Assembly (NCBI GenBank): GCA_008933015.1
Contig: WBXH01000005.1
Span: forward strand, 1 to 40,086
Direction: 5' to 3'
From: Verrucomicrobiota bacterium
GTDB taxonomy: Bacteria; Verrucomicrobiota; Verrucomicrobiia; Chthoniobacterales; UBA6821
DNA: 40,086 bases
Under the pieces are notes generated by a model. The model was not told the DNA's origin, did no database searches, and saw only the letters and a list, made by a program, of their open reading frames with translations. The translations under genes and the position numbers were made by a program. Below are positions 33,096 through 40,086 of this stretch, piece after piece (position 1 is the stretch's first letter; each line of letters starts with the position of its first letter).

Positions 33096-33491
33096 TTAAT
33101 ACATTCCGGGGTAAAATCCTGGCCCCCAGAAGCCACCACCCCAACAATCCATGTAATCGGCGTTCAAGTCAGCAGCCTCAACCTTGTCTTCCTGAAGTTT
33201 GTACTGACGGACGTACTGCTGGTAGGTCGTGTATTGCTGCTGGTTGCCGATAAGAAGCGTTTTGTTTCTTGCATCAGCAAAGAGGAAGAATGTTTTCCCT
33301 TTTTTAGTGATCGGAATGATCTTCCCCTGCGGAAGAGTCTGAAGCTGGGAGATCTGGGTGGGCGACGAGGGGATGATCGTGCGGAAACCGGCGGCGCTCA
33401 TCAGCGTCTCCTTGTTCTGCCCAGAACTGCATCCGACGAAAGTCAAAACCGGCAGCAGGATAAGGGAGCGAAGAGATTTCATAGTCATCAT
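33096..33491 (-). CDS. Small lipoprotein, paralog C of a tandem triplet
   Basis: The gene encodes 131 residues with lipobox Cys21 (LTFVGCSS). The core reads ETLMSAAGFRTIIPSSPTQ, LQTLPQGKIIPITKKGKTFF, LFADARNKTLLIGNQQQY. The C-terminus is aromatic and Gly-rich (DCWGGGFWGPGFYPGMY). It starts 7 bp after the uppP stop and begins the triplet, so all three probably ride on the uppP transcript. Function unknown. Confidence 0.72.
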   Translation of the reverse strand: MMTMKSLRSLILLPVLTFVGCSSGQNKETLMSAAGFRTIIPSSPTQISQLQTLPQGKIIPITKKGKTFFLFADARNKTLLIGNQQQYTTYQQYVRQYKLQEDKVEAADLNADYMDCWGGGFWGPGFYPGMY

Positions 33492-33498
33492 CTAGCCC

Positions 33499-34362
33499 TT
33501 ACAGCCCCATCGATGCGAGGAAGAAAACCACGCCGGAAAATGCAAGACAGTAGTAACCGAACCATGCCCAATGTCCTTTCTCCAGCCAACTCGAGAGGAG
33601 TCTGAGCGCCAAGAGTCCGGCAAAGAAGGCGGCAACCATGCCGATCAGGCCCGGCCCAACCTGATCAAGAAGTTGATGGGGCGAGGCTGAAGCCTCGTGC
33701 GACTTCAAAAGACGCTTTAACTCAAGCGCCACCACTCCAGGAGTGATGACCACGGCCAGCGCAAAGCTAAACTCTTCCACCCGCAGCCGGGTGATTCCGA
33801 GGAGCATGCCGACCGAGATTGTAGCTCCCGAACGGGAGAGTCCCCTGAATGGCATGCAGATTCCCTGCGAGAGCCCTATCCAAATTGCCGAGGGAAGCCC
33901 TACCGATGGGATTGCGCCCCTACTGCCCAGAGATCCGGCCACAAGGATCAACACTCCGGCTGCAAGGAGAGCTGAGGCGATGACATGGAGATTTCCAAAG
34001 AGATGCTCCACCTCCGTTGCCTGATGAGATCCGTGCAGCAGTAACTTCTCGATGAGAGTCTTTAGGGCCAAGCCGATCACGATGGTTGCCGCCGTAGCCG
34101 CCCCGACATTCACAATCGTGCTCTTGAGGCTTGCGGCACTGGAAAAGAAGGTGCGGCTCCAAGCTTTCCAGAAATAGGTGATCACGGCGATCATTGTGCC
34201 GGTGTGAAGCATCACCAGAAGGAAGGTCATGGAGGGACTCGAGGGGTCGAATCCCATGAGTTTCTCGGCCACGATGACATGAGCCGAACTGGAGACGGGA
34301 AGGAGTTCTGCCGCTCCTTGGATCAGACCAAGCAGGAGGATTTGGAGAAGTGTAGGTTCCAT
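33499..34362 (-). CDS. uppP: Undecaprenyl-diphosphatase
   Basis: The protein has 287 residues and about eight membrane segments. The BacA/UppP motifs are GLIQGAAELLPVSSSAH at 12-28 (the first acidic residue is Gln, the second Glu is kept) and the PFRGLSRSGATI loop near 171-182 with the essential Arg-Ser. It recycles undecaprenyl diphosphate to the monophosphate carrier for peptidoglycan and glycan export. The lipoprotein triplet follows within 7 bp. The 118-bp gap upstream to the next gene shows no clear promoter. Confidence 0.95.
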   Translation of the reverse strand: MEPTLLQILLLGLIQGAAELLPVSSSAHVIVAEKLMGFDPSSPSMTFLLVMLHTGTMIAVITYFWKAWSRTFFSSAASLKSTIVNVGAATAATIVIGLALKTLIEKLLLHGSHQATEVEHLFGNLHVIASALLAAGVLILVAGSLGSRGAIPSVGLPSAIWIGLSQGICMPFRGLSRSGATISVGMLLGITRLRVEEFSFALAVVITPGVVALELKRLLKSHEASASPHQLLDQVGPGLIGMVAAFFAGLLALRLLSSWLEKGHWAWFGYYCLAFSGVVFFLASMGL

Positions 34363-34480
34363 GGGATCAAAGGATTTGGATTAAGTTGCTGGGGATTCAA
34401 GAGATTCATGGCCTCAATTGCAATCCTCCGAGGGTTAGTTTGAGAAGAAAAGGACCCTGAAGCTGGTTTTGAATCAGGAC

Positions 34481-35185
34481 TCAGGATCGTCTGGAGAGCG
34501 TTGTAAAGACAAGAACCCAGAAGCTTTGTGCAACAATGAAGAAGGGAACGCCAAGCGCCGGAGGGAGCGAGTAGATGATACAGACCAGTGGAATCCAGAC
34601 CATCCAGTTAGCCATCAGTACGGGAAAGATGCTCAGAGCGTAAAAGTTTACGGGAGTATGACCGTGGAATCCCGTCAGGGTGAATCGGTGATCTCTCCAA
34701 AGGAAGACGCAGACAGCCTGAGGAATGGCAAGTAGCGGGCAGTAGAGGAAGGCATCGACAAGGACCTTCTTTCCGATGACAGCGACGGAGTCCGAGGGGC
34801 CGAAGAGAAAATACTGAAGGCGGTAGAAGAGATCTACCTGCATTCCGATGAGTCCCCAGAAAGGAATTCCAAAGAGGAGGCGGGAGAGCAGTCCCGGCGA
34901 TTCCCTCTTACCTTTCCGGGATGCTGGCAGGATCAACCGGATGAGTTCCGGAAAAATGGCGGAGGCAACCGAGGTGCCGACAAAGGAGAAGAGCAGACCC
35001 CAGTGTGAGCGGAGAATGGCGAGTTGTTCAAAGGCGTGTCGTGCCTTCGGAAAAAACAGATACGCGCCTCCCATCCCTGCCATAAGGGATTGGAGGAGGA
35101 GGCCCGGCAGAAGATTGGCACGGAGGGCAGCAAGGGATTTTTCCCAAGAGCGCCTGAGAATTGCGAAATGGTGTTGCCGGTTCAC
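34481..35185 (-). CDS. Integral membrane protein resembling Mpv17/PMP22
   Basis: The start is GTG at 35185 and the protein has 234 residues with four to five hydrophobic segments. The C-terminal half resembles the Mpv17/PMP22 family: GKKVLVDAFLYCPLL at 138-152 (family K-x-x-x-D-Q-x-x-x-x-P), NWMVWIPLVCIIYSLP at 193-208 (family NWxxWPxxQxxNFxxVP) and the closing SFWVLVFTTLS at 221-231 (family W-x-x-x-LS). The usual Gln after Asp is Ala here. Mpv17 proteins are best known from mitochondria and peroxisomes, where they act as channels or maintain membranes. The gene overlaps the upstream secreted-protein gene by four bases (GTGA), implying translational coupling. The assignment rests on motif recognition only. 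Confidence 0.55.
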   Translation of the reverse strand: MNRQHHFAILRRSWEKSLAALRANLLPGLLLQSLMAGMGGAYLFFPKARHAFEQLAILRSHWGLLFSFVGTSVASAIFPELIRLILPASRKGKRESPGLLSRLLFGIPFWGLIGMQVDLFYRLQYFLFGPSDSVAVIGKKVLVDAFLYCPLLAIPQAVCVFLWRDHRFTLTGFHGHTPVNFYALSIFPVLMANWMVWIPLVCIIYSLPPALGVPFFIVAQSFWVLVFTTLSRRS

Positions 35186-35799
35186 TGCGTGCTGATTCCG
35201 TTGCAGGCTGCGCGGATCATGTTATCAAAGGCCTTAGTTGACTTCCTTACGAGCGTTTCGGGACCGGTCATCTTGATATAGACATCACCCTGGGGGCTTT
35301 GAAGAATTGCCCCCCGAAGGCCCGAGAGTGCCTGCGTTGTCGACGCTGATCGACCCATGCCACTGGAGAAGAGTCCAGTTGCGGTAACGATGGTGACGGG
35401 GATCGAATTAAAGACTTTGGATTCTGTCACAGCCTTTATAGGCGAGCCGTCTGTATTGGCAAACTGTGCGGCCCATCGTTCTACATTCGCCTGGACACTT
35501 CCTCCTTCACCACGGCCAAAGCAGAAGAAAGTGACTGTTGCCGGATTCCCCCCCTGTTCAGGTGAGGGAATGCTTAGCTCTGCCTTGCGGATTGCTGATG
35601 TGGGGGTAACCCAAGACCATCCTTCCGGTCTCGGAAAAGAGAACGATCCCACCTTGAAAAGAACGGGAGATGGGACCACTGGGTCGATGCTCTCTCCCAA
35701 GCAGGGTACTTGTCCGCCAGTTAGTAAAAGTGAAAGCAGCGAACAAGAAAAAAGCCTCCTGCGAAGGAGGCTTTTGACTGAAAGAGATGCAATCTCCAT
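35182..35799 (-). CDS. Secreted protein of unknown function
   Basis: The protein has 205 residues. The N-terminus has a basic region (SLLRRRLFS) and a hydrophobic core (CSLLSLLLTGG), consistent with a signal peptide cut near CLGES. The mature part starts with FKVGSFSFPRPEGWSWV. It continues with KAELSIP and VTFFCFGRGEGGSVQANVER, a beta-rich domain I cannot name. The ATG at 35799 lies 24 bp after the rpsI stop. A strong terminator hairpin lies inside codons 9-17, so expression is probably limited by readthrough or an internal promoter. The gene is coupled by overlap to the Mpv17-like gene. Confidence 0.7.
   Translation of the reverse strand: MEIASLSVKSLLRRRLFSCSLLSLLLTGGQVPCLGESIDPVVPSPVLFKVGSFSFPRPEGWSWVTPTSAIRKAELSIPSPEQGGNPATVTFFCFGRGEGGSVQANVERWAAQFANTDGSPIKAVTESKVFNSIPVTIVTATGLFSSGMGRSASTTQALSGLRGAILQSPQGDVYIKMTGPETLVRKSTKAFDNMIRAACNGISTQ
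35744..35775 (-). terminator. Intrinsic terminator after rpsI, inside the next reading frame
   Basis: Reading the minus strand, AAAAGCCTCCT, loop TCGC, AGGAGGCTTTT then TTCTTG form an 11-bp perfect stem with a tetraloop and a T-run. It lies about 50-75 bases after the rpsI stop. It also lies within the first 19 codons of the secreted-protein gene that starts at 35799. Confidence 0.8.
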
Positions 35800-35823
35800 T
35801 CCCGGTGAATGGAAATCTTGAAA

Positions 35824-36216
35824 TTAACGCTTTGAGAATTGGAAGCGCTTGCGAGCTCCAGGACGTCCCGGTTTTTTGCGCTCACGCATACGAGGGTCGC
35901 GGGTCAGCAGGCCATCGGCCTTGAGGAGAGGGCGATTTGCCTCGTTGAACTCATTGAGAGCTCGGGCAATGGCAAGGCTTAGGGCGCCTGCTTGGCCCTG
36001 AAGACCACCGCCGGAAGTCTTTGCTTCCACATCGTAGTTTTTGACAGCATTCAGGACCTCAAGAGGCTTGAGAACGGTATTCTGCATGGAAACCGTTGTG
36101 AAATACTCGTCAAAGCTCTTCCCATTGACACTGATTTTTCCGGTGCCTGGGGCGATTTGAATTCTTGCGACTGCAGTCTTGCGTCGCCCTGTGGTGGCTG
36201 TTTTTTCTGTTGCCAT
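35824..36216 (-). CDS. rpsI: 30S ribosomal protein S9
   Basis: The protein has 130 residues, normal for S9. GRRKTAVARIQI near residues 10-21, the SGGGLQGQAGALSLAIARAL block (about 68-87) and the C-terminal KKPGRPGARKRFQFSKR tail are all typical. The tail reaches toward the P-site tRNA. It is co-transcribed with rplM, 42 bp upstream, the conserved L13-S9 pair. Confidence 0.97.
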   Translation of the reverse strand: MATEKTATTGRRKTAVARIQIAPGTGKISVNGKSFDEYFTTVSMQNTVLKPLEVLNAVKNYDVEAKTSGGGLQGQAGALSLAIARALNEFNEANRPLLKADGLLTRDPRMRERKKPGRPGARKRFQFSKR

Positions 36217-36258
36217 GAGTTAAAAGGTTAAAAAAAAGGTGAAAAGTTATCGTGGGCC

Positions 36259-36684
36259 TTACTTGACCGGTTGCGGGTTCTGGGCTGTGTGAGGATGCTC
36301 GGGGCCACGATAGACCTTAAGCTTGCCGTAGATCGTACTTCCGAGGCGATTGTGTGGGATCATCCCCTTCACGGCACGCTCAATGAGAAGTTCAGGGCGG
36401 CGGGCACGACGCTGACGGAAAGTCTCGGACTTGTGTCCTCCGACGAACCCGGAGAAGCTCATGTATGTTTTCTGGGTTTCCTTTTTTCCACCGATCTGGA
36501 CGTCGGCTGCATTGATCACAACAACAAAGTCACCCGTGTCTACGTGCGCCGTGTAGATGGCCTTGTGCTTACCACGAAGGAGATTGGCGGCTTGAACGGC
36601 AACGTGGCCAAGATGCTGATTTTTGGCATCAATGACCCACCAGCTACGTTTGACTTCGGGGGCTTTGGCGGAAAAGGTCTTCAT
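36259..36684 (-). CDS. rplM: 50S ribosomal protein L13
   Basis: The protein has 141 residues. Conserved features include WWVIDAKNQHLGHVAVQAA (residues 15-33), the RGKHKAIYTAHVDTGDFVVV block, and MIPHNRLGSTIYGKLKVYRG with the Pro-His segment near the C-terminus. It binds 23S rRNA early in 50S assembly. The start is the ATG at 36684, close behind a good promoter; no Shine-Dalgarno is obvious. Confidence 0.97.
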   Translation of the reverse strand: MKTFSAKAPEVKRSWWVIDAKNQHLGHVAVQAANLLRGKHKAIYTAHVDTGDFVVVINAADVQIGGKKETQKTYMSFSGFVGGHKSETFRQRRARRPELLIERAVKGMIPHNRLGSTIYGKLKVYRGPEHPHTAQNPQPVK

Positions 36685-36706
36685 ACGGATTTAGGAAAGG
36701 TTGTTG

Positions 36707-36735
36707 AAGGTAGGAAAACATCCTCCTGATGTCAA
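36707..36735 (-). promoter_or_regulatory. Sigma-70-type promoter of rplM-rpsI
   Basis: On the minus strand a perfect TTGACA (36735-36730) precedes TACCTT (36712-36707) with a 17-base spacer. Initiation near 36700 would give a leader of only about 16 bases before the rplM ATG. L13 autoregulatory leader structures would hardly fit in it. Confidence 0.6.
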
Positions 36736-36832
36736 AGGAGAAAAGAGTTTTTTTCAAAAGGGATGTTTTTTGCGATTTCACGTCGTGAGTCTTTTTCTTT
36801 CTCTTCAACCTGTTTGTAACCAGTCTCTCCTC

Positions 36833-37618
36833 ATGCCCTCACTCAGCTTCATTGGAACAGGCTCGGGATTTCCTTCCGCCGAGAGATTTTTTTCGAGTAC
36901 GCTCGTCCATCTTGGGTCCATACACCTTCTTGTCGATGCTGGTGAACCCTGCGTACACCTCCTCAGAGACCGCGGCAACATGATCGGGGAGATCGATGCC
37001 ATCCTGATCACTCACGGTCATGTGGATCATATTGGCGGGATACCCGCCTTTTTACAGGGGGCCATGCTTATCGAGCGCAAAAAGCCACTCGCGATTCACC
37101 TCCCCCGGGAGATGATCTCTCCTCTGAAGGCTTGGATCGCTGCTCTCTATCTCACCGAAATTGGGTTGGGCTTTTCCGTAAGCTGGATCCCCTGGAATCC
37201 CGATGCTCCTGCTCTACTAGAAGGAGGCGTCTCGATAACATCTCATGCGAACAAGCATCTCGTCGATTGTTACAGGGTATTACCCGGAGCAGATCCTTCC
37301 AAGGAGTGCCAGTCGTACTCCCTGGATATCAAGGCGGGAAATTTCAGGACTCTTTTCAGTGGGGATCTTGCAAGTGCTTCGGAGTTGCTTTCTCTGGTCG
37401 TAAATCCTGCAACGGTCCTCGTGAGTGAACTCTCCCATGTGACGATCGAGGAGTTGGTCTCAGTGCTTGCAGAAGCCGACCTCGGCACCCTGTGCCTCGT
37501 CCACCTTTCGGAAGATATGGTCGGCGATCGGAGTGAGTTACAGGGTAGAATGGAAGAACTTCTGCCGGCGATCAAGGACGTCATCGTTCCTGAAGACGGA
37601 ACAATTCTCGACTTTTAA
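36833..37618 (+). CDS. Metallo-beta-lactamase-fold hydrolase, RNase Z-like
   Basis: The ATG at 36833 gives 261 residues beginning MPSLSFIGTGSGFPSAERFF, the usual opening of RNase Z and related MBL-fold proteins. A frame extension to 36701 overlaps the rplM promoter and is rejected. The zinc-binding motif is HGHVDH at 61-66. Further ligands probably lie at LFSGDLA (Asp) and LVHLSED (His). The exosite arm of true RNase Z is not evident, so a tRNA 3'-processing role is uncertain. It is divergent from rplM and ends 41 bp from a convergent gene. Confidence 0.85.
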   Translation: MPSLSFIGTGSGFPSAERFFSSTLVHLGSIHLLVDAGEPCVHLLRDRGNMIGEIDAILITHGHVDHIGGIPAFLQGAMLIERKKPLAIHLPREMISPLKAWIAALYLTEIGLGFSVSWIPWNPDAPALLEGGVSITSHANKHLVDCYRVLPGADPSKECQSYSLDIKAGNFRTLFSGDLASASELLSLVVNPATVLVSELSHVTIEELVSVLAEADLGTLCLVHLSEDMVGDRSELQGRMEELLPAIKDVIVPEDGTILDF

Positions 37619-37659
37619 GAAGAGAAGAAATTGCCCTGCTAACTGGAGTCAGCGCTGAG

Positions 37660-38079
37660 TTATGACTGAGGGAGTTCCCCGGGAGCCTCCACCTGGATCA
37701 CGGAAAGAGGGATCCTTAACCTGAGTTCCTCATCGAGTAGGATCTCGACATGGTAGGTGCCATATTTCTGAAACTGGACTCCTCCGAAGAAATGAACATT
37801 CGTGGCATGTGCATTCATATCGCCTAGACTGAAAGGCACTTCGGCTTGGGCGATGGCCTGATCCTCCTCTGGATCGTAGATCAGGCATTTTTGGATGAAA
37901 TCACCACTCCCGCCGCACCAGCGGGTCCAGAGACAGAGTTTGAAAAATCCTATCGGGAGACTTGGTGCCGGGATCGCACCAATCACCCCCACCAGTGTCT
38001 GTTGGCCGCTGATTTCGGCTCGCACATCCTCGCAGAGGATGGCTGCCTGTAGGTCTGGGAGGATGGAATCGGAAGTCAT
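37660..38079 (-). CDS. Conserved hypothetical protein, DUF6941-like
   Basis: The protein has 139 residues and no signal peptide. It has a pattern of beta strands: LQAAILCEDVR at the start, QTLVGVIGAI, FFKLCLWTRW, IQKCLIYDP, FFGGVQFQKYGTYHVEILLDE. The layout recalls DUF6941 proteins (beta-sandwich, about 140 residues). That name is given from memory of the pattern and is tentative. It is convergent with the MBL gene and divergent from galK. Function unknown. Confidence 0.6.
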   Translation of the reverse strand: MTSDSILPDLQAAILCEDVRAEISGQQTLVGVIGAIPAPSLPIGFFKLCLWTRWCGGSGDFIQKCLIYDPEEDQAIAQAEVPFSLGDMNAHATNVHFFGGVQFQKYGTYHVEILLDEELRLRIPLSVIQVEAPGELPQS

Positions 38080-38180
38080 GTCTGAGTCTTAGGTGCTAGG
38101 GCCAATCATTCAGTTTGGCAAGGAGAGGCTGTATTGGAATCGGGTTGGCGCGACCTCCCAGTTGACAATAGGATGGTGTA

Positions 38181-39287
38181 ATGGATTCGTTGTGCTGCTT
38201 TGCTCCCGGTCGGGTCGAACTTTTGGGAAACCACACCGATTACAATGGTGGATATGTGCTTTCAGCGGCGATCCCCCAAGGGGTTCGGGCCTCGGGTTCC
38301 GGTCGAAGCGATGGATTGATCCGACTTTCAACGCTCATCGGTGAGGAGACTCTTCTCAGGAAAGTCAGTGCCGACGAGACCTTCCCCTTCGTGAAGACGG
38401 GGGAGTGGAGTGATTATCCGCTGGCGGTTGTTCAGGCGCTGAGGGATGAAGGACACCGTCTCGGCGCCTTCGATGCATCCTACCGATCCGATCTTCCCTC
38501 CGGTGCCGGACTTTCCAGTTCGGCCGCGCTCGAGGTCTCGACCATTTTACTCCTCTCGAAACTCTTCGGCATCTCACTCTCGGGGATGGATCTGGCAAGA
38601 CTCTGCAGGCATGCCGAAAATCAGTTTGTGGGTGTTCGATGCGGGATCCTTGATCAGGTCTCCAGTCTTTTTGGAAAACGTGATCACGCCATCTTCCTTG
38701 ATTGCCTAAAGGAGGAGGTGAAGTTGGTCTCTTTTCCGCATGACGTGTCACTTCTGATTGTCCAGTGCGGCATCCCGCATGCCCTCGTCGGGGGTGAGTA
38801 CAATGCCCGTCGTTTTCAGTGCAGTGAGGCCGCGAGGCGACTCGGGGTCAACTTCCTAAGGGAATCAAACATGGCCCAGTTGGAAAAATCGCTCTTGCCC
38901 GATCTCGAGCGCCGCCGTGCTGCCCATATCATCGGGGAGAACGAACGGGTACTGCGCGGAGTGGAGTTCTTGGAATCAGGAAATGTGGCTGACTTCGGAA
39001 GACTGATGACGGCTTCCCACGAAAGCTCCCGGGTGAATTTCGAAAACAGCACGCCCGAACTTGATCTTCTGGTGAGTATTGCCAAATCGACCTCGGGTGT
39101 TTTGGGAGCACGTCTGACTGGCGGAGGCTTCGGTGGCGCAATTGTCGTTCTGTTATCCCGAGAGGATCGGCATCAAGCAGGGAGTCTCATCGCCTCGGAG
39201 TACGAACGCCGATCAGGCCACCGGGCCCATGTGATGGAATGCGATCTTGCCGACGGGGCGCTGATTGCGAATGGTTTTGTTTCCTGA
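38181..39287 (+). CDS. galK: Galactokinase
   Basis: The protein has 368 residues. The GHMP-kinase motifs are complete: substrate motif PGRVELLGNHTDYNGGYVL at 9-27 (GalK signature), ATP-binding GAGLSSSAALEV near 111-122, CGILDQ with the catalytic Asp near 158, and C-terminal LTGGGFGGA. It phosphorylates galactose to galactose-1-phosphate. The N-terminus is about 20 residues shorter than in E. coli, but the ATG at 38181 has no in-frame alternative with family similarity. The galactose it handles may partly come from the GH2 activity, though the gene is 18 kb away. No galT or galE is in the window. Confidence 0.95.
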   Translation: MDSLCCFAPGRVELLGNHTDYNGGYVLSAAIPQGVRASGSGRSDGLIRLSTLIGEETLLRKVSADETFPFVKTGEWSDYPLAVVQALRDEGHRLGAFDASYRSDLPSGAGLSSSAALEVSTILLLSKLFGISLSGMDLARLCRHAENQFVGVRCGILDQVSSLFGKRDHAIFLDCLKEEVKLVSFPHDVSLLIVQCGIPHALVGGEYNARRFQCSEAARRLGVNFLRESNMAQLEKSLLPDLERRRAAHIIGENERVLRGVEFLESGNVADFGRLMTASHESSRVNFENSTPELDLLVSIAKSTSGVLGARLTGGGFGGAIVVLLSREDRHQAGSLIASEYERRSGHRAHVMECDLADGALIANGFVS

Positions 39288-39317
39288 AGATCCTTTTTTA
39301 ACTGCAACGTCACCCGG

Positions 39318-40086
39318 ATGATTTATCTCGATTACAATGCCACCACCCCACTCTGCCCCTCGGCAAGAGAGGCGATGATTCCCTGGTTGGGTGAACTGAT
39401 TGGCAATCCCTCCAGCATCCATGCTCCCGGACGGCGTGCGCGTGGAGCTGTGGATGATTCCCGTGACCGGATCGCTTCGCTGCTGGGAGCCAAGCCGCAC
39501 GAGATCATCTTCACCTCCGGCGGAACCGAGAGCTGTAACCTCGCCATCCTGGGCCTTGCACGCCGTCACCGGACCCCGGAAAAGAAGCACCTCGTTACGG
39601 TATCCACGGAGCACCATGCGGTCCTGCATGCGATGCGATCGCTTGCCGCCGGGGAGGGGTTTGAACTCACCGAACTGCCCGTGAACTCCCAAGGACTTGT
39701 TGATCCTACATGCCTTGAGGCTTCCCTCCGTCCTGACACGATCCTTGCCTCGGTCATGTTTGCTAACAATGAGACCGGAGTGATTCAACCTGTGGCTGAA
39801 ATCGCCGCCATCTGCCATGCCCGTGGGGTCCTATTCCATACGGATGCCGTGCAGGCTTTCGGCAAGATCCCCTGCAGTCCTAGTGAACTCGGCGTTGATG
39901 CTCTCTCCGCGACCTCCCACAAGTTTTACGGGCCACATGGTGCCGGATTTCTTTGGCTCCGCTCCGGGGTCTCAATCCAAGCCATCCAGCACGGGGGATT
40001 TCATGAAAACGAGCGCAGGCCCGGCACCGAGAATGTGACCGCCATTGTCGGGATGACCGCCGCTGCGGTTTCGGCTTTGGGTGGGA
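39318..40086 (+). CDS. Cysteine desulfurase, NifS/IscS type (3' end beyond window)
   Basis: The frame is open from ATG 39318 to the window edge, 256 residues. It begins MIYLDYNATTPLCPSAREAM, typical of NifS-like class V aminotransferases. The PLP site is visible: TSGGTES at 66-72, His100 in TEHH, NNETG at 150-154, Asp176 and Gln179 in HTDAVQ, and the Schiff-base Lys202 in ATSHKFYGP. The RPGTEN substrate loop is near 229-234. The active Cys lies downstream, outside the window. The enzyme would deliver persulfide sulfur for Fe-S clusters or tRNA thiolation. It starts 30 bp after galK. Confidence 0.95.
   Translation, partial: MIYLDYNATTPLCPSAREAMIPWLGELIGNPSSIHAPGRRARGAVDDSRDRIASLLGAKPHEIIFTSGGTESCNLAILGLARRHRTPEKKHLVTVSTEHHAVLHAMRSLAAGEGFELTELPVNSQGLVDPTCLEASLRPDTILASVMFANNETGVIQPVAEIAAICHARGVLFHTDAVQAFGKIPCSPSELGVDALSATSHKFYGPHGAGFLWLRSGVSIQAIQHGGFHENERRPGTENVTAIVGMTAAAVSALGG

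Noticed and set aside
38162-38167. TTGACA just before galK as a -35 box
   Set aside because: It lies only 13 bases before the ATG, too close for a promoter of galK.

Overview
The window looks like a chromosomal segment of a Verrucomicrobiota (PVC group) bacterium. This is inferred from the GC-rich sequence, sulfatase-rich polysaccharide loci without SusC/SusD, weak or absent Shine-Dalgarno sequences, and many secreted or lipoprotein genes of unknown function. No rRNA, insertion sequence, integrase, phage gene or CRISPR array was seen. One tRNA gene is present.

Layout. (1) 1-1563: the 3' end of a PAP2-type phosphatase gene followed by a GT39-like membrane protein. (2) 1690-4939, minus strand: the classical rpmH-rnpA-yidD-yidC-khpB operon behind a good promoter. 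(3) 5115-7896, plus strand: tRNA-Ala(GGC), a small secreted protein, the ribosome-assembly GTPases engB and rsgA (overlapping), and a small ribbon-helix-helix protein. (4) 7938-23820: an accessory polysaccharide-degradation locus. Eight minus-strand genes form a probable operon, in transcription order: beta-helix protein, one arylsulfatase-like enzyme, three tandem paralogous iduronate-sulfatase-like enzymes, a GH2 glycosidase, an alginate-lyase-family enzyme and a HAF-repeat protein. A divergent esterase and a GH8 glycosidase flank it. (5) 23821-24339: sparse region with palindromes and one doubtful small ORF. (6) 24340-27691: two tandem GspE/PilB-type ATPases. (7) 27810-32215, plus strand: adenylate-kinase-like protein, zinc ribbon, fmt, pyrH, frr, a thioredoxin-fold secreted protein and a SYLF protein. 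(8) 32226-35799, minus strand: three paralogous small lipoproteins behind uppP, then an Mpv17-like membrane protein coupled to a secreted protein. (9) 35824-36684: rplM-rpsI. (10) 36833-40086: metallo-beta-lactamase-fold hydrolase, DUF6941-like protein, galK and the 5' part of a cysteine desulfurase.

How it works together. The housekeeping blocks serve translation, membrane insertion, ribosome assembly and envelope lipid recycling. The 7.9-23.8 kb locus most likely desulfates and depolymerises a sulfated, uronic-acid-containing polysaccharide. Nearly all of its products carry signal peptides, so the work is extracytoplasmic. The substrate cannot be fixed from sequence alone. No transporter, sulfatase-maturation enzyme or regulator is in the window.

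The most unusual signals are: the sulfatase triplication with lysine-rich inserts; two terminator-like hairpins inside signal-peptide coding sequence; an inverted repeat around the tRNA; a triplet of related lipoproteins of unknown function; and a bacterial protein resembling the mainly eukaryotic Mpv17/PMP22 family.
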